Origin: Spirosoma validum
Lineage (GTDB): Bacteria; Bacteroidota; Bacteroidia; Cytophagales; Spirosomataceae
Assembly (NCBI RefSeq): GCF_014699035.1
Contig: NZ_JACXAA010000006.1
Span: 248,001-312,000 of the forward strand
Length of the DNA stretch: 64,000 nt
Direction of reading: 5' to 3'
Within the stretch, counting starts at the first letter, position 1. Every line of letters begins with the position of its first letter. The notes under the pieces were generated by a model. It saw only the letters and a program-made list of their open reading frames with translations. It ran no database searches and had not been told where the DNA came from. Shown here piece by piece: positions 1 to 9,060 of this stretch. Position numbers and translations under genes: made by a program.

Positions 1-1
1 T

Positions 2-1210
2 TTTCCTTACGAAGACGATTTCAATAGTGCGCTCTCGTTCGTTTCCAGCTTTGCCTTTGGCCATCTTAGTGCCTTCGAAAAAATAAAGCTCTTATTTTCA
101 CAGTATAACGAGCATCGTATTGTATTCGACCGACTGGTTTTTCTGGCCGATTACTATTTATTCGGCGAGCTAAATTTTCGGCATCTTATCTTATTTGGTA
201 ACGTATCGATGCTATTGCTGAGTTGGCTTTTCTTCAACGTCACACTTCAGTCGATACCCTGGCAACAACGCTTATTCTATTTACTGCCCGTAGCCTACTC
301 TCTGTTTTTGTTTAAATACTGGGACTTAAGTACCTGGGCGATGGCCGCCTTGCAAAATTTATATGTGGTCGTTTTCGCTATGTTCAGCCTATACAAGCTG
401 AGTCAGCCAGGTCGGGCGTCGTTCGCTATGGCATGCGCAGCGGCTTTACTGGCTATGTTTACCAGCGGCAATGGTCTATTCTGCTTTATGGCCGGTCTAC
501 CAATCCTTATCTTACTAAAATCCTATCGACGACTGGTAATCTGGGCGACCGTGGGTATCACAGCCGTAGGATTATATTTTTGGGGATACCGACAGCCTCC
601 TTATCATCCCGACGTTGTTGACTCATTATTTAACCATTCTGACCGCGCCATTCGCTACCTGTTTTCATTGATGGGAGCTATGATTCACAATCATTCCACT
701 CTGTCGATGTTGTTCGGTGGCGCATCCCTCCTGCTTACCATAGCTCTTGTTGGCTATCTGTGGTATTCTCACCGTCTGGCTAATTATCTGCCCCTGGTTG
801 GTCTACTAATTTTTTTGTACCTGACCTGTTTCTCATTGATGGCTACACGATCGGGTTTTGGCGTTGAGCAGGCATTCAGCACGCGATACGGCATTGTTGT
901 GGTTATGTTGTATGCAAGCCAGGCCGTACTAGCTATTGACGTCATCACCCAGCGGATGCTACGTCTAGGCGTAACGGTAGCCTACGCAGGCTTTGCGATT
1001 CTGGTGTTTTTATCCGGTGGTAATGCTGAAAACCGACGAAGTATTGAGAAGCGCACTGTCCGTCTGCAAGAGCTTGCGGCTCAGTATTATACAGATCCAT
1101 CCCGCGTTGTTTTGCCTTACGGTGATACTACATTAGCCAACGCTATTTTTAATGACGCCATTAGGCAAGGGATTTACCGGGTACCAAAGGAATCCACTAC
1201 GAAACGATAG
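2..1210 (+). CDS. Polytopic membrane protein, partial at the 5' end
   Basis: The reading frame is open from base 2 of the window, so the true start lies outside it; the first internal ATG is at 209. The readable part is about 402 residues. It begins with a soluble stretch containing QYNEHRIVFDRL, a motif I associate with uncharacterised multi-pass proteins in Bacteroidota polysaccharide loci, and continues with about eight to ten hydrophobic segments before a short charged C-terminus. It lies upstream of glycosyltransferase genes on the same strand, so a role in surface glycan assembly (a GT-C-like transferase or other membrane component) is plausible. No catalytic motif is certain and the function is unknown. 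Confidence 0.75.
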   Translation, partial: FPYEDDFNSALSFVSSFAFGHLSAFEKIKLLFSQYNEHRIVFDRLVFLADYYLFGELNFRHLILFGNVSMLLLSWLFFNVTLQSIPWQQRLFYLLPVAYSLFLFKYWDLSTWAMAALQNLYVVVFAMFSLYKLSQPGRASFAMACAAALLAMFTSGNGLFCFMAGLPILILLKSYRRLVIWATVGITAVGLYFWGYRQPPYHPDVVDSLFNHSDRAIRYLFSLMGAMIHNHSTLSMLFGGASLLLTIALVGYLWYSHRLANYLPLVGLLIFLYLTCFSLMATRSGFGVEQAFSTRYGIVVVMLYASQAVLAIDVITQRMLRLGVTVAYAGFAILVFLSGGNAENRRSIEKRTVRLQELAAQYYTDPSRVVLPYGDTTLANAIFNDAIRQGIYRVPKESTTKR

Positions 1211-1353
1211 CTACCGTCTAAGGTAGATATGGCTACGTCAGAGAATGAATCTTAAGTACTAGTCATCTACACAAGATCGTTTCAACTAGTTAATCAGCCG
1301 TCAGAATAGTAGCATGAACTATTTACATCCAGCAACTACCCATAAAAACTGTA

Positions 1354-2250
1354 ATGGCTAATCGGGTGGTTGTGCAATTAAAAGGCGGGTTAGGAAACCA
1401 GTTATTTCAATACGCGCTGGGCAGAAGGCTATCCATGCAACTGAATGCATCGCTTCTGTTTGATTGCTCTATTCTCGACAATCGGGTTCCTGTTTCCAAT
1501 TTCACGTTTCGCTCTTTCGAGCTGGATATCTTTCCGATAACGGGTCGTATAGCCACAGCTTCTGATTTAGCCCTGTTTCCAGTATCATCTTCTATTCGTT
1601 CGCCCTGGCCTCATTTACTGCAGATTGCCCAACTTATTAGTCGGGGCTATACGTATGTTTATGAGCGAGGCTACGCTTATAATCCGGCCGTTGCTGAAAA
1701 ACAAGCGAAACGAATTTATCTGAATGGCTATTGGCAATCGTATCGCTATGTTGAGCCAATTGCCTCTACCCTTCTCTCAGACCTTACGTTTACTAGTCCT
1801 TTACCGGAGAATTGTTTATCTCTAGCCAATCAAATCAGCCAGTCAACGTCGGTTTGTTTGCATATTCGTCGTTCAGACTTTCTCCACTTACCTTTGCATC
1901 AGGCCAATAATCCAAATTACATTGATCGAGCCGTGCAGTTGATTGGGCAACGAGTGACAAATCCTCGTTTTTTCGTGTTCTCTGACGATCTTGCCTGGTG
2001 TCGGGCTAATTTATCACTGCCTTACCCGACGGTTTTTGTACCCGATGAGCTGTCTGGGCGAAATGGAACGCTCCATTTTCGGCTGATGACGTATTGTAAG
2101 CATTATATTACTGCCAACAGTACGTTTAGCTGGTGGGCAGCCTGGCTCTCGCAGGCAAGTTCTGATAAACTTGTGATTACGCCGAACCAGTGGTTTGGTG
2201 ACGGCCGTTCTATTGACGATCTTATTCCTAAATCTTGGATTCGTCTCTGA
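1354..2250 (+). CDS. GT11-family glycosyltransferase (alpha-1,2-fucosyltransferase-like)
   Basis: This 298-residue protein is of GT11 length. The N-terminal motif QLKGGLGNQLFQYALGRRL lies at residues 8-26. The HIRRSDF signature starts at about residue 170; in the family this HxRRxD motif contributes to GDP-fucose binding. SDDLAWC is near 210 and a C-terminal NSTFSWWAAWL is near 255. The family transfers L-fucose from GDP-fucose in alpha-1,2 linkage to a sugar acceptor; the acceptor here cannot be read from the sequence. It is the first complete gene of a + strand glycan block, with a GT2 transferase starting 37 bp downstream. The start is the ATG at 1354, since the family motif begins only seven residues later. 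Confidence 0.9.
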   Translation: MANRVVVQLKGGLGNQLFQYALGRRLSMQLNASLLFDCSILDNRVPVSNFTFRSFELDIFPITGRIATASDLALFPVSSSIRSPWPHLLQIAQLISRGYTYVYERGYAYNPAVAEKQAKRIYLNGYWQSYRYVEPIASTLLSDLTFTSPLPENCLSLANQISQSTSVCLHIRRSDFLHLPLHQANNPNYIDRAVQLIGQRVTNPRFFVFSDDLAWCRANLSLPYPTVFVPDELSGRNGTLHFRLMTYCKHYITANSTFSWWAAWLSQASSDKLVITPNQWFGDGRSIDDLIPKSWIRL

Positions 2251-2287
2251 ACTCAACACTGCTTTCCACTATTCGCCTATCAACACC

Positions 2288-3121
2288 ATGCCAGTTACGC
2301 CTAAACTATCGGTCGTCATGCCTGTTCATAACGGCGAGCGATTTCTGGCCGAAGCGATAGAGAGTATCCTTAGTCAAACGTATGGTGATTTTGAATTTCT
2401 GCTCATTGATGATGGCTCAACCGACACATCAGCCAGTATTATCGAACAGTATGCCGCTCAGGATGCCCGCATTCGGATCTTGACGAATTCCGTTGCGCAG
2501 GGGTTTGGGGGCGAAAAAGCCAGTAATTCGGCCTATAAGCAAGCGCGCGGTCAATACATTGCGAAGTTGGATGCTGACGACATTGCCTATCCACAGCGGT
2601 TAGAACGACAGCTAAATTTTCTGGAAACAAATCCCGATATTTTTCTTGTGGGCAGTTGGCTAACGCTGATTGATACGCAGGGTAAAGTGATTGGTAAACG
2701 CCGTTACCCTACTGATCCGGACGACATTGTCCGTGAATTTTATTACCGCAATTGCATCGGCCATCCGTCGATCATGTTTCGGAATAACGTTATAACCGAC
2801 GACTTCTACACACTTCGCTTTGCCGCTCTGAACGATTATTATAGCCATTTTCTGCACATGCAGGCTGGATTAACGATGGCGAACATCCCTGAGTATTTAG
2901 TGAAATACCGCGTTCATGACAGCAACACGACCTTTTCGGGCCTCAAGCGTCAATGGTTAACAAATGTGGGAATTAAGCAAAGCTTTGTCGACGATTTTGG
3001 CTATCGTCCTCCGTTGACTCATCGATTGACCATGCAGTTGATTACGCTGGGGATTCGTATTTTGCCGGAGCATTTGTTAATGAGAATTATGAATCAGGCT
3101 CGTAAACTGTTGAATACGTAA
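2288..3121 (+). CDS. GT2-family glycosyltransferase
   Basis: The protein has 277 residues with a GT-A fold N-terminus: SVVMPVHNGERFLAEAIESI at residues 8-27, DDGSTDTS near 41-48 and the metal-binding DxD-type KLDADDIA near 93-100. The frame is open further upstream to 2195, but that start would overlap the preceding gene by 56 bp and lengthen the N-terminus beyond the family motif, so I place the start at ATG 2288. It probably adds a sugar to the same surface glycan as the neighbouring GT11 enzyme; donor and acceptor are unknown. The next gene starts 4 bp after its stop, which suggests co-transcription. Confidence 0.9.
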   Translation: MPVTPKLSVVMPVHNGERFLAEAIESILSQTYGDFEFLLIDDGSTDTSASIIEQYAAQDARIRILTNSVAQGFGGEKASNSAYKQARGQYIAKLDADDIAYPQRLERQLNFLETNPDIFLVGSWLTLIDTQGKVIGKRRYPTDPDDIVREFYYRNCIGHPSIMFRNNVITDDFYTLRFAALNDYYSHFLHMQAGLTMANIPEYLVKYRVHDSNTTFSGLKRQWLTNVGIKQSFVDDFGYRPPLTHRLTMQLITLGIRILPEHLLMRIMNQARKLLNT

Positions 3122-3125
3122 CCTT

Positions 3126-3893
3126 ATGCTTGGAAGATTGATCACATTAGGTTCTCAGATAGTCTGGAATGGCCTCAAAGCTGTCCCTTCGTATGTGAGT
3201 GACTACGTCGAACTAAAGAAACAGTTGAACGGACGGACGGATTTTCCGGTTAAAGGCTATTTTCCGGCTCTCTTTGATCGATACGAGCAGAGTGGTCACC
3301 TGACGAAACATTATTTTCAACAGGATCTCTTTGTTGCCCAACGAGTTTTCCAACAGCAACCCGTTCGTCACGTTGATATAGGCTCTCGTATAGATGGGTT
3401 CGTAGCGCACGTAGCGGCTTTCCGTCCGATTGAGGTCATCGATATACGTCCTCTGGATAAAGCGATTCAGAATGTTACGTTCCGGCAGGCCGACCTAATG
3501 GCGCTCCCCCCTGATCTACTCCACTATACAGACTCGATTTCTGCGCTACACGTTATCGAACACTTTGGATTAGGTCGCTATGGTGACCCGATTGACGTGG
3601 ATGGTCATTTGAAAGCCATTACAAACATCGGAGCAATCCTAAAACCCGGTGGGACTTTTTACTTCTCAACGCCGATTGGTCAGCAGGGAATTGTTTACAA
3701 CGCACACCGGGTGTTTGATCTACCCTATCTGATTCGGTTGTTTGAAAAAGATTATCACATTAAAAATGTGTCTTATATTGATGATGATGAGCGTTTTGTC
3801 AAAAACGCCGATTGGCAGTCTGAGGCAGCAAAAACCAGTTTTGGTTGTTCGTACGGTTGTGGCATTTTTGAACTGGTAAAACATGGAGCTTAG
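3126..3893 (+). CDS. DUF268 family protein (methyltransferase-like fold)
   Basis: This 255-residue protein contains HVDIGSRIDGFVAH at about residues 82-95, followed by an acidic strand end EVIDIRPL, ALHVIEHFGLGRYGDPID at about 140-157 and LKPGGTFYFSTPIG near 172. These are the conserved blocks of DUF268, which resemble a SAM-dependent methyltransferase with altered motif I (IGSR rather than GxGxG). DUF268 genes usually lie among glycosyltransferases and the biochemical role is not established. It is 4 bp downstream of the GT2 gene and upstream of an FkbM-type methyltransferase, so glycan modification is the natural inference. Confidence 0.85.
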   Translation: MLGRLITLGSQIVWNGLKAVPSYVSDYVELKKQLNGRTDFPVKGYFPALFDRYEQSGHLTKHYFQQDLFVAQRVFQQQPVRHVDIGSRIDGFVAHVAAFRPIEVIDIRPLDKAIQNVTFRQADLMALPPDLLHYTDSISALHVIEHFGLGRYGDPIDVDGHLKAITNIGAILKPGGTFYFSTPIGQQGIVYNAHRVFDLPYLIRLFEKDYHIKNVSYIDDDERFVKNADWQSEAAKTSFGCSYGCGIFELVKHGA

Positions 3894-3950
3894 CTCATCA
3901 ATACGTATCAAAACCGATGTTGTGCTTAAAAATAGTGTAATCGCTTAATC

Positions 3951-4688
3951 ATGCTACTGACCTTAAAAAAACTGCTCGCTCCGTACTGGCATAAAATAAA
4001 CGATCAGTTAATGGCAGGCCGACGCCGTAAATTTTACGCATCCATTCTCGAATCGGGTGATTTATGCTTCGACGTAGGGGCAAATGTGGGCAATCGAACG
4101 GCTGCTTTTTTACAGGCTGGTGCCAGGGTCGTAGCGATTGAACCACAGCCTGCCTGCGTTAACCAACTAAAAAAACGGTTTGGGGCAACCATTACCATTA
4201 TATCCAAAGGTTTGGGTGCTGAAGAAGGCATCCTACCCATGCACATTAGCGATGCATCCACTTTATCCACATTCTCAAATGACTGGATTCAGAAAATGGG
4301 AAATGATCGGTTTGCAGGTTACAAATGGAACGATACCATTGACGTTCCTGTCACTACGCTCGATCGGGTGATTGGCGAATATGGGCTGCCTAAATTCTGT
4401 AAAATTGACGTAGAAGGATTCGAACTGAACGTAATCAAAGGCCTTTCGCACCCTATCCCTTTTGTTTCATTCGAGTATGCAGTCCCCGAAAACATGGACA
4501 ACCTGGTCAGCGTTATTGATGCCCTGGTCAGCATTAGTCCAACCACGGTTTTCAACTATTCCCCCCTCGAATCCATGCAGTTTGCTTTACCTGAGTACGT
4601 GGACGCGCCTGCGCTAAGGAAACTGATACGTTCCGACGCCTTTATTAAAACCGGCTTTGGCGACATTTACGCGCATATGAATCCCTGA
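3951..4688 (+). CDS. FkbM family methyltransferase
   Basis: The 245-residue protein has the SAM-binding motif CFDVGANVGNRTAAFLQAG at about residues 40-58, the acidic loop VVAIEPQPACV near 62-72 and the FkbM signature KIDVEGFELNVIKGL at about 151-165. FkbM enzymes O-methylate sugars or polyketides using SAM. With glycosyltransferases directly upstream, methylation of a glycan sugar is likely, though the substrate is unknown. It is the last + strand gene of the glycan block and converges on the DUF2304 gene 7 bp away. Confidence 0.88.
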   Translation: MLLTLKKLLAPYWHKINDQLMAGRRRKFYASILESGDLCFDVGANVGNRTAAFLQAGARVVAIEPQPACVNQLKKRFGATITIISKGLGAEEGILPMHISDASTLSTFSNDWIQKMGNDRFAGYKWNDTIDVPVTTLDRVIGEYGLPKFCKIDVEGFELNVIKGLSHPIPFVSFEYAVPENMDNLVSVIDALVSISPTTVFNYSPLESMQFALPEYVDAPALRKLIRSDAFIKTGFGDIYAHMNP

Positions 4689-4695
4689 TCAGACA

Positions 4696-5058
4696 CTACG
4701 TAGCTTTTTGGCTGGGTGGTCGATGATTTCGAATGGCATTCTGTCGAATAATCTGCGTGATGATCACGTCGTGCTGAAGGAGCCTCCGATAAAGAATAGC
4801 GATCAGGAGTAAAAACCCGGTAAACAGTAAATAAAAAACCAGATCGACACCCCGCCCAACGCCGATCAGAGAAGCTAGATAAACAGGCAGAATAGGAACC
4901 GCTACAAACAGAATCCCGACGAATACAATCCCGATAAAGAACAGCCGATATAAGATACGGTTGCGGAACAGACGTAACGACGCAACAGCTACAATCAGCA
5001 ACAAAGCCGACAGCAGGATCTGAATGGGGGTCAATGTCAGTTGTAAATCAGCGTTCAT
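4696..5058 (-). CDS. DUF2304 family membrane protein
   Basis: A 120-residue protein with three hydrophobic segments (about residues 10-28, 36-58 and 70-90) and a basic cytoplasmic end, matching the usual size and layout of DUF2304. Such proteins are commonly encoded next to DPM1-like GT2 enzymes and are presumed partners of them. Here the coupling is visible: the stop codon of the upstream GT2 gene and this ATG overlap as TAATG at 5056-5060. Membrane anchoring or assistance of the polyprenyl-phosphate glycosyltransferase is an inference from this context. Confidence 0.82.
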   Translation of the reverse strand: MNADLQLTLTPIQILLSALLLIVAVASLRLFRNRILYRLFFIGIVFVGILFVAVPILPVYLASLIGVGRGVDLVFYLLFTGFLLLIAILYRRLLQHDVIITQIIRQNAIRNHRPPSQKAT

Positions 5059-5738
5059 TAGCGGAAGTATTTATTGATAAACACATCGATCAGAATATCA
5101 AAAGCGCCTTGCCAGCGCTGGCCTTTTACCTGTGAGTATTCCGTGTATATAATGTGCGTTGGCTGTTCAACGTAACGTAGCTGCTTTCGCCGGATCTGCA
5201 TTAAGATTTCCGTAGCGTGGGCCATCCGATTTTCTTTCAACTGAATACCTGCCAGCGCCCGTCGGTTCATTACCCGAAATCCGTTGTGTGCGTCGGATAG
5301 CCAAAGCCCTGAAAGTAAGCCATTGACAATTCGAGCTACCCGTAACAATATCCGTCGTAGCCGGGGAATGGCCAGTAAATCCTCTTTACGTAGGAAACGA
5401 GACCCCAGCACCACATCGACCGACTGCGTTTTCAATACCTGAATAAACCGGTCAATATCATCGGGATTATGCTGCCCGTCTGCATCGAAATGCACGACAA
5501 TATCAGCTCCCTGTTGGCGGGCAAACTCCATGCCTGTTTGCAGAGCGGCTCCCTGGCCTAAGTTGATTTCGTGGCGCAGATAATAAATAGGCAGATCCCG
5601 GACGGCATTCTCTGTGTCGTCCGTTGATGCGTCATCAATCAGCACAATGTCATACGCGTTCCCCAATGACCGAATTGTCTGACGGATCACCTTTTCTTCG
5701 TTGTACGACGGAATCAGTATGAAAACCCGCTCAGTCAT
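5058..5738 (-). CDS. GT2 glycosyltransferase, DPM1 / polyprenyl-phosphate sugar synthase-like
   Basis: The 226-residue protein has a compact GT-A domain: ILIPSYNEEKVIRQTIRSL at 7-25, DDASTDDT near 36-43, NLGQGAALQTGM near 60 and the metal-binding HFDADGQHNPDDID near 83-96. It has no obvious transmembrane tail, consistent with a DPM1-like enzyme needing a separate membrane partner. The family makes polyprenyl-phosphate-linked sugars used by GT-C enzymes. Its ATG overlaps the end of the large membrane protein gene by 8 bp, and its stop overlaps the DUF2304 start. The three genes therefore form a tightly coupled operon that could be a lipid-carrier synthase, its membrane subunit and the GT-C user. 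Confidence 0.9.
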   Translation of the reverse strand: MTERVFILIPSYNEEKVIRQTIRSLGNAYDIVLIDDASTDDTENAVRDLPIYYLRHEINLGQGAALQTGMEFARQQGADIVVHFDADGQHNPDDIDRFIQVLKTQSVDVVLGSRFLRKEDLLAIPRLRRILLRVARIVNGLLSGLWLSDAHNGFRVMNRRALAGIQLKENRMAHATEILMQIRRKQLRYVEQPTHIIYTEYSQVKGQRWQGAFDILIDVFINKYFR

Positions 5739-7821
5739 TCGTACGGTATATTTCGAGCCCCCCTAGTTTAGCTACCTGTTTCATGCACCGAATTTCTACG
5801 GGTTGCGGTGCATGATCGAAAATGAAGTAGCGAACGTTAAGTTTTCTCAGTTTTGGCGAGCAGGGATCAACGCCTACCTGATAAGCATCTTCAAAGTTAT
5901 TCTGAATCACCACGGTGTCTGGATGAACCGGGTCGATATACGTACTGTAGACCGTATGGGCATACCGGTTATAAGCCGAGTCGCGTTTGGCCGTAGGGTC
6001 AAGCGCTCGCATCGTTTTAAAATCCGGCTGATTTTTTACGCCACTGAGTTGATTTACGCCTGTTGCGGTAACCATATACGTCAGATACTGGCTTCCCAAG
6101 ACCACCCATCGCGCATTCGGCTCCTGTAAATGCAGCTCCCTCACCTTCTGATACAACATATTTTCAGTGATGGGCGACATGCCTTTGCCAACCGGATTAA
6201 TTTTAAAGTTAGGAATCGTAAAAAAAACAAGTGCGCCCGCTATCACTACGTCTTTATACCGAAACGTAGAAACCGGAAGCATCAGGTAATTAAGACCCAT
6301 AAAAAACAGCGTCGGAATAAACAACTGGTGTGCTTTGTAAAAACCGTCAGAATCGTTCAGGTTTAGCCAGGCGGCATACACCATGAAGCCAATTACGCCC
6401 ACGACTAATCCAAACGATAACCCGCCCTTTATCTTCAGATTCTGTTGACGCATGTAATCCAGGTATAATACTGCCAGCACTACGTTGGCGATGCCAAACG
6501 GTACCTGTGCCCGACGCGTTGGACTGAGGTCAAACAAAGTTGCTTTTGCCAGAAACGTTGGAAAGCCAATCTCAATATAGACCAGTGTGAACAGAACAAA
6601 CCCCAGTAGAATGGTCAGCAAGGGATCAATCCGACGCGTACGAATAAAGTACAGCACCGTGCAAACAGCAATGACTGGCGTGAACGTAATGAAGTGCGAT
6701 AACTCACAGACATTCAGCCAGTTTTTCGGAAAATTCTCATTATCGATTAGCCATCCTGAATAATATTCCGAGAACCAGTTGGCAATGAAACCAGTCCCGC
6801 CCGTTTCACTACGTTTGCCCGGATAAACGGTGTTACTCATTACGTCGATGGTTGATTTGGCATCAACGTAGAACTGGTAGAAAACAAGTCCCAATACTAT
6901 CCCCGCAACGGCGAACGTACCGAGTTTAAGCCAGAGCTTGTTGAAAAGTAATTCTTTACGATAATTCCGCCAGACAAAGCCAACCAGCAATAGCAGCAGC
7001 AGATAGCCGAGAATAACCTGGTAAGGCGGATAAAGAATAAGCGCAAACGAGGCAAATGACCAAAGAAAGAGCAGTCCACTAATGAGAATCGTGCGAGTAC
7101 TGCTGGCATAAAACACATAAATAGATGACAGCAACATGACTGTCCCGGCAAATTGCAGAGTCAGCAAGAAGAAGGACCACCAAGCAAAACCGGGCGAAAA
7201 AATCAACCAAACCGACCCAAATACGGAAAGCCAGAAATTGTTGCGGGTCAATACCAGAAAGAGTAACGTAGTAGAAATGATACTGAAAAAGATAACGAAG
7301 TTCCAGTGCCACGCAAAGCCGTGCTCAATGTCGAATAAAAAGAACCCCCAGTGGCTGGGGCGAAAAATTGAAACGAAGTGCTTAATCGGGTAATAGCCAA
7401 CCAGTGCGACTTTCTCCCCGCCAATAGCCGAATTCTCCAGCGGAAAATTCTGATGCGCCTGCGACATCATAAAGGGCGTAACCACCCCCCACTCATCAAT
7501 TCGGATCGAACGAGGCTTTCCCGAAACAATACCCCGCCGGGCATCCGACCCATCCGGAACGACGGTATTCCACATACCGATTGACGAGTAATTGATCTTT
7601 GCCAGCGTCAACAGCAAGAATAAGCCTACGCAAATGCCAAGAAACCACTTCACCCGCTTATCGAATCGAATTAACTCAAAGGCTGGTTCTTTGTCGGGCT
7701 CAACACCTGGTCTGGGCGAATCAACACGAGCAGTTGGCGTTGGGGACGAAGGCTGAGGTTCAATTGGCTTAACAACCGGACTGGAAACAGCAGGCGGGAT
7801 ACTTTTCTTTTTCTTAGACAT
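5731..7821 (-). CDS. Large polytopic membrane protein, GT-C-like
   Basis: This 696-residue protein starts with a basic, proline-rich cytoplasmic tail (about residues 1-55, MSKKKKSIPP), then a first hydrophobic segment near 60-78. An extracytoplasmic loop carries RIDEWGVVTPFMMSQAHQNF, and about ten to twelve further membrane segments follow before a roughly 170-residue soluble C-terminus. This is the topology of GT-C transferases that use polyprenyl-phosphate sugars, and a DPM1-like synthase follows in the same operon. I do not recognise the exact family, so the glycosyltransferase call rests on topology and neighbours. A good promoter lies 50-80 bp upstream (7871-7901). Confidence 0.75.
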   Translation of the reverse strand: MSKKKKSIPPAVSSPVVKPIEPQPSSPTPTARVDSPRPGVEPDKEPAFELIRFDKRVKWFLGICVGLFLLLTLAKINYSSIGMWNTVVPDGSDARRGIVSGKPRSIRIDEWGVVTPFMMSQAHQNFPLENSAIGGEKVALVGYYPIKHFVSIFRPSHWGFFLFDIEHGFAWHWNFVIFFSIISTTLLFLVLTRNNFWLSVFGSVWLIFSPGFAWWSFFLLTLQFAGTVMLLSSIYVFYASSTRTILISGLLFLWSFASFALILYPPYQVILGYLLLLLLVGFVWRNYRKELLFNKLWLKLGTFAVAGIVLGLVFYQFYVDAKSTIDVMSNTVYPGKRSETGGTGFIANWFSEYYSGWLIDNENFPKNWLNVCELSHFITFTPVIAVCTVLYFIRTRRIDPLLTILLGFVLFTLVYIEIGFPTFLAKATLFDLSPTRRAQVPFGIANVVLAVLYLDYMRQQNLKIKGGLSFGLVVGVIGFMVYAAWLNLNDSDGFYKAHQLFIPTLFFMGLNYLMLPVSTFRYKDVVIAGALVFFTIPNFKINPVGKGMSPITENMLYQKVRELHLQEPNARWVVLGSQYLTYMVTATGVNQLSGVKNQPDFKTMRALDPTAKRDSAYNRYAHTVYSTYIDPVHPDTVVIQNNFEDAYQVGVDPCSPKLRKLNVRYFIFDHAPQPVEIRCMKQVAKLGGLEIYRTND

Positions 7822-7870
7822 GGGTCAGGTTACGGACGCTTATGGCACTAAATTTCGGTAGATGCGTAGT

Positions 7871-7901
7871 CAAACTTACTAATCCCCTGCCAGTCTGCCA
7901 A
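7871..7901 (-). promoter_or_regulatory. Bacteroidota-type promoter for the 7821-4696 operon
   Basis: On the minus strand a TTG (7901-7899) is followed by 20 nt and TAAGTTTG (7878-7871), which matches the Bacteroidota sigma-A pattern TTG-N19..21-TAnnTTTG. Transcription would begin near 7864, giving a leader of about 43 nt before the ATG at 7821. Confidence 0.65.
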
Positions 7902-7942
7902 AATCCGCTTATTCTGTTTCCGAAAATAGCTAATTTGGCCAC

Positions 7943-8968
7943 ATGAATAAACGGTTGGTACGGCAGGGCTTGCCGATCTTACTGGCAATTGGCTTGCTTT
8001 GGTACGTTCTCAAAGAGGTACCGTTCGCAACGCTGGTCGCTCAGTTCGGTCAGGCTAATTATTGGTGGCTGGCCGTAGCAGGACTTATCATAGGCATTTA
8101 CCACATTTCCCGGTCGGCCCGCTGGCAGCTTACCCTGCAAGCACTCGGTTACCATCCGGCTCTGTTTCATACTACGGTAGCTTTACTGGCCGGAACGCTG
8201 GCCAGTATGATCATTCCCGGCGCGGGCGAACTAACTCGATGTGGTACTTTACAACGTACCGACGGCATCCCGATAGCGAAGGGAATTGGCTCCGTGGTGG
8301 CGGAACGAGTAATTGACCTGATCATGTTGGGGGCACTGGTTGGCCTGACGTTCCTGCTCGAGTTCAAACGGGTAGGTAGTTACCTTATCAGTATTCTATC
8401 GCCCTTGTGGATACGTATCACGGCCAACGAAAACGCTGGATTTTTTTTCCTGTGTACGCTGGTAATTGTTGGTCTTCTGACTGGTGTAGTTTACTGGCTT
8501 CTCTGGCGCACTACGTTACGGCAACACGCATTTATTCTTCGCTTATCAGCCATCAGCCGTGACATCGGCAAAGGCTTTATGGGGATTCGCCAATTAAAAC
8601 GACCAGGATTATTTATTGTATTAACGCTCCTCAGCTACGGTCTGGCTTTTCTAACGACTTACGTTTTATTTTTTGCCACTTCCCAGACGCTCACCTTGCC
8701 GCCCACAGCGGCTTTGACGATTTTAACAGTCAGTTCTCTGGGTGGACTGGCAGTACCGACTCAGGGTGGCCTGGGAACGTATCACTTTCTGGTAAGCCGG
8801 GTTTTGATGCTTTATGGTCTTCCCGAAACTGAAAGCGTTGTGGTGGCTACATTTCTGCATGCTGTTGGCTTTGGTATAAATCTGGTACTGAGCAGCCTTA
8901 GCTTTTTAGTAGTACCTATGCTCACACCTACACAACGGCCTGCGTCCAGCACAAGCATTGTCAAATGA
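7943..8968 (+). CDS. Lysylphosphatidylglycerol synthase TM-region / flippase-like membrane protein
   Basis: The 341-residue protein is hydrophobic throughout, with about eight membrane segments. It carries features of the UPF0104/AglD/YbhN group: an N-terminal LLAIGLLWYVLKEVPF, SARWQLTLQALGY near 53-65, ASMIIPGAGELTRCGTLQR near 92-110, and a C-terminal SLGGLAVPTQGGLGTYHFLV. Proteins of this kind are homologous to the transmembrane part of MprF and often lie beside polyprenyl-linked glycosyltransferases. It is divergent from the DPM1-like operon, so a lipid or glycolipid translocation role in the same pathway is plausible. No aminoacyltransferase domain is attached. Confidence 0.82.
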   Translation: MNKRLVRQGLPILLAIGLLWYVLKEVPFATLVAQFGQANYWWLAVAGLIIGIYHISRSARWQLTLQALGYHPALFHTTVALLAGTLASMIIPGAGELTRCGTLQRTDGIPIAKGIGSVVAERVIDLIMLGALVGLTFLLEFKRVGSYLISILSPLWIRITANENAGFFFLCTLVIVGLLTGVVYWLLWRTTLRQHAFILRLSAISRDIGKGFMGIRQLKRPGLFIVLTLLSYGLAFLTTYVLFFATSQTLTLPPTAALTILTVSSLGGLAVPTQGGLGTYHFLVSRVLMLYGLPETESVVVATFLHAVGFGINLVLSSLSFLVVPMLTPTQRPASSTSIVK

Positions 8969-9060
8969 GCTATGCGAAATAGATCCTGTTCAACGTTTTA
9001 GTAAGCATTAGTGTCAATTATCGTAGCTTAGCTATCTAAAAATACAACCCAATTCAGTCA

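Noticed and set aside
5803..6366. Two + strand reading frames antisense to the large membrane protein
   Set aside because: They are composed of reverse-frame translation of a coding gene and show no domain features.
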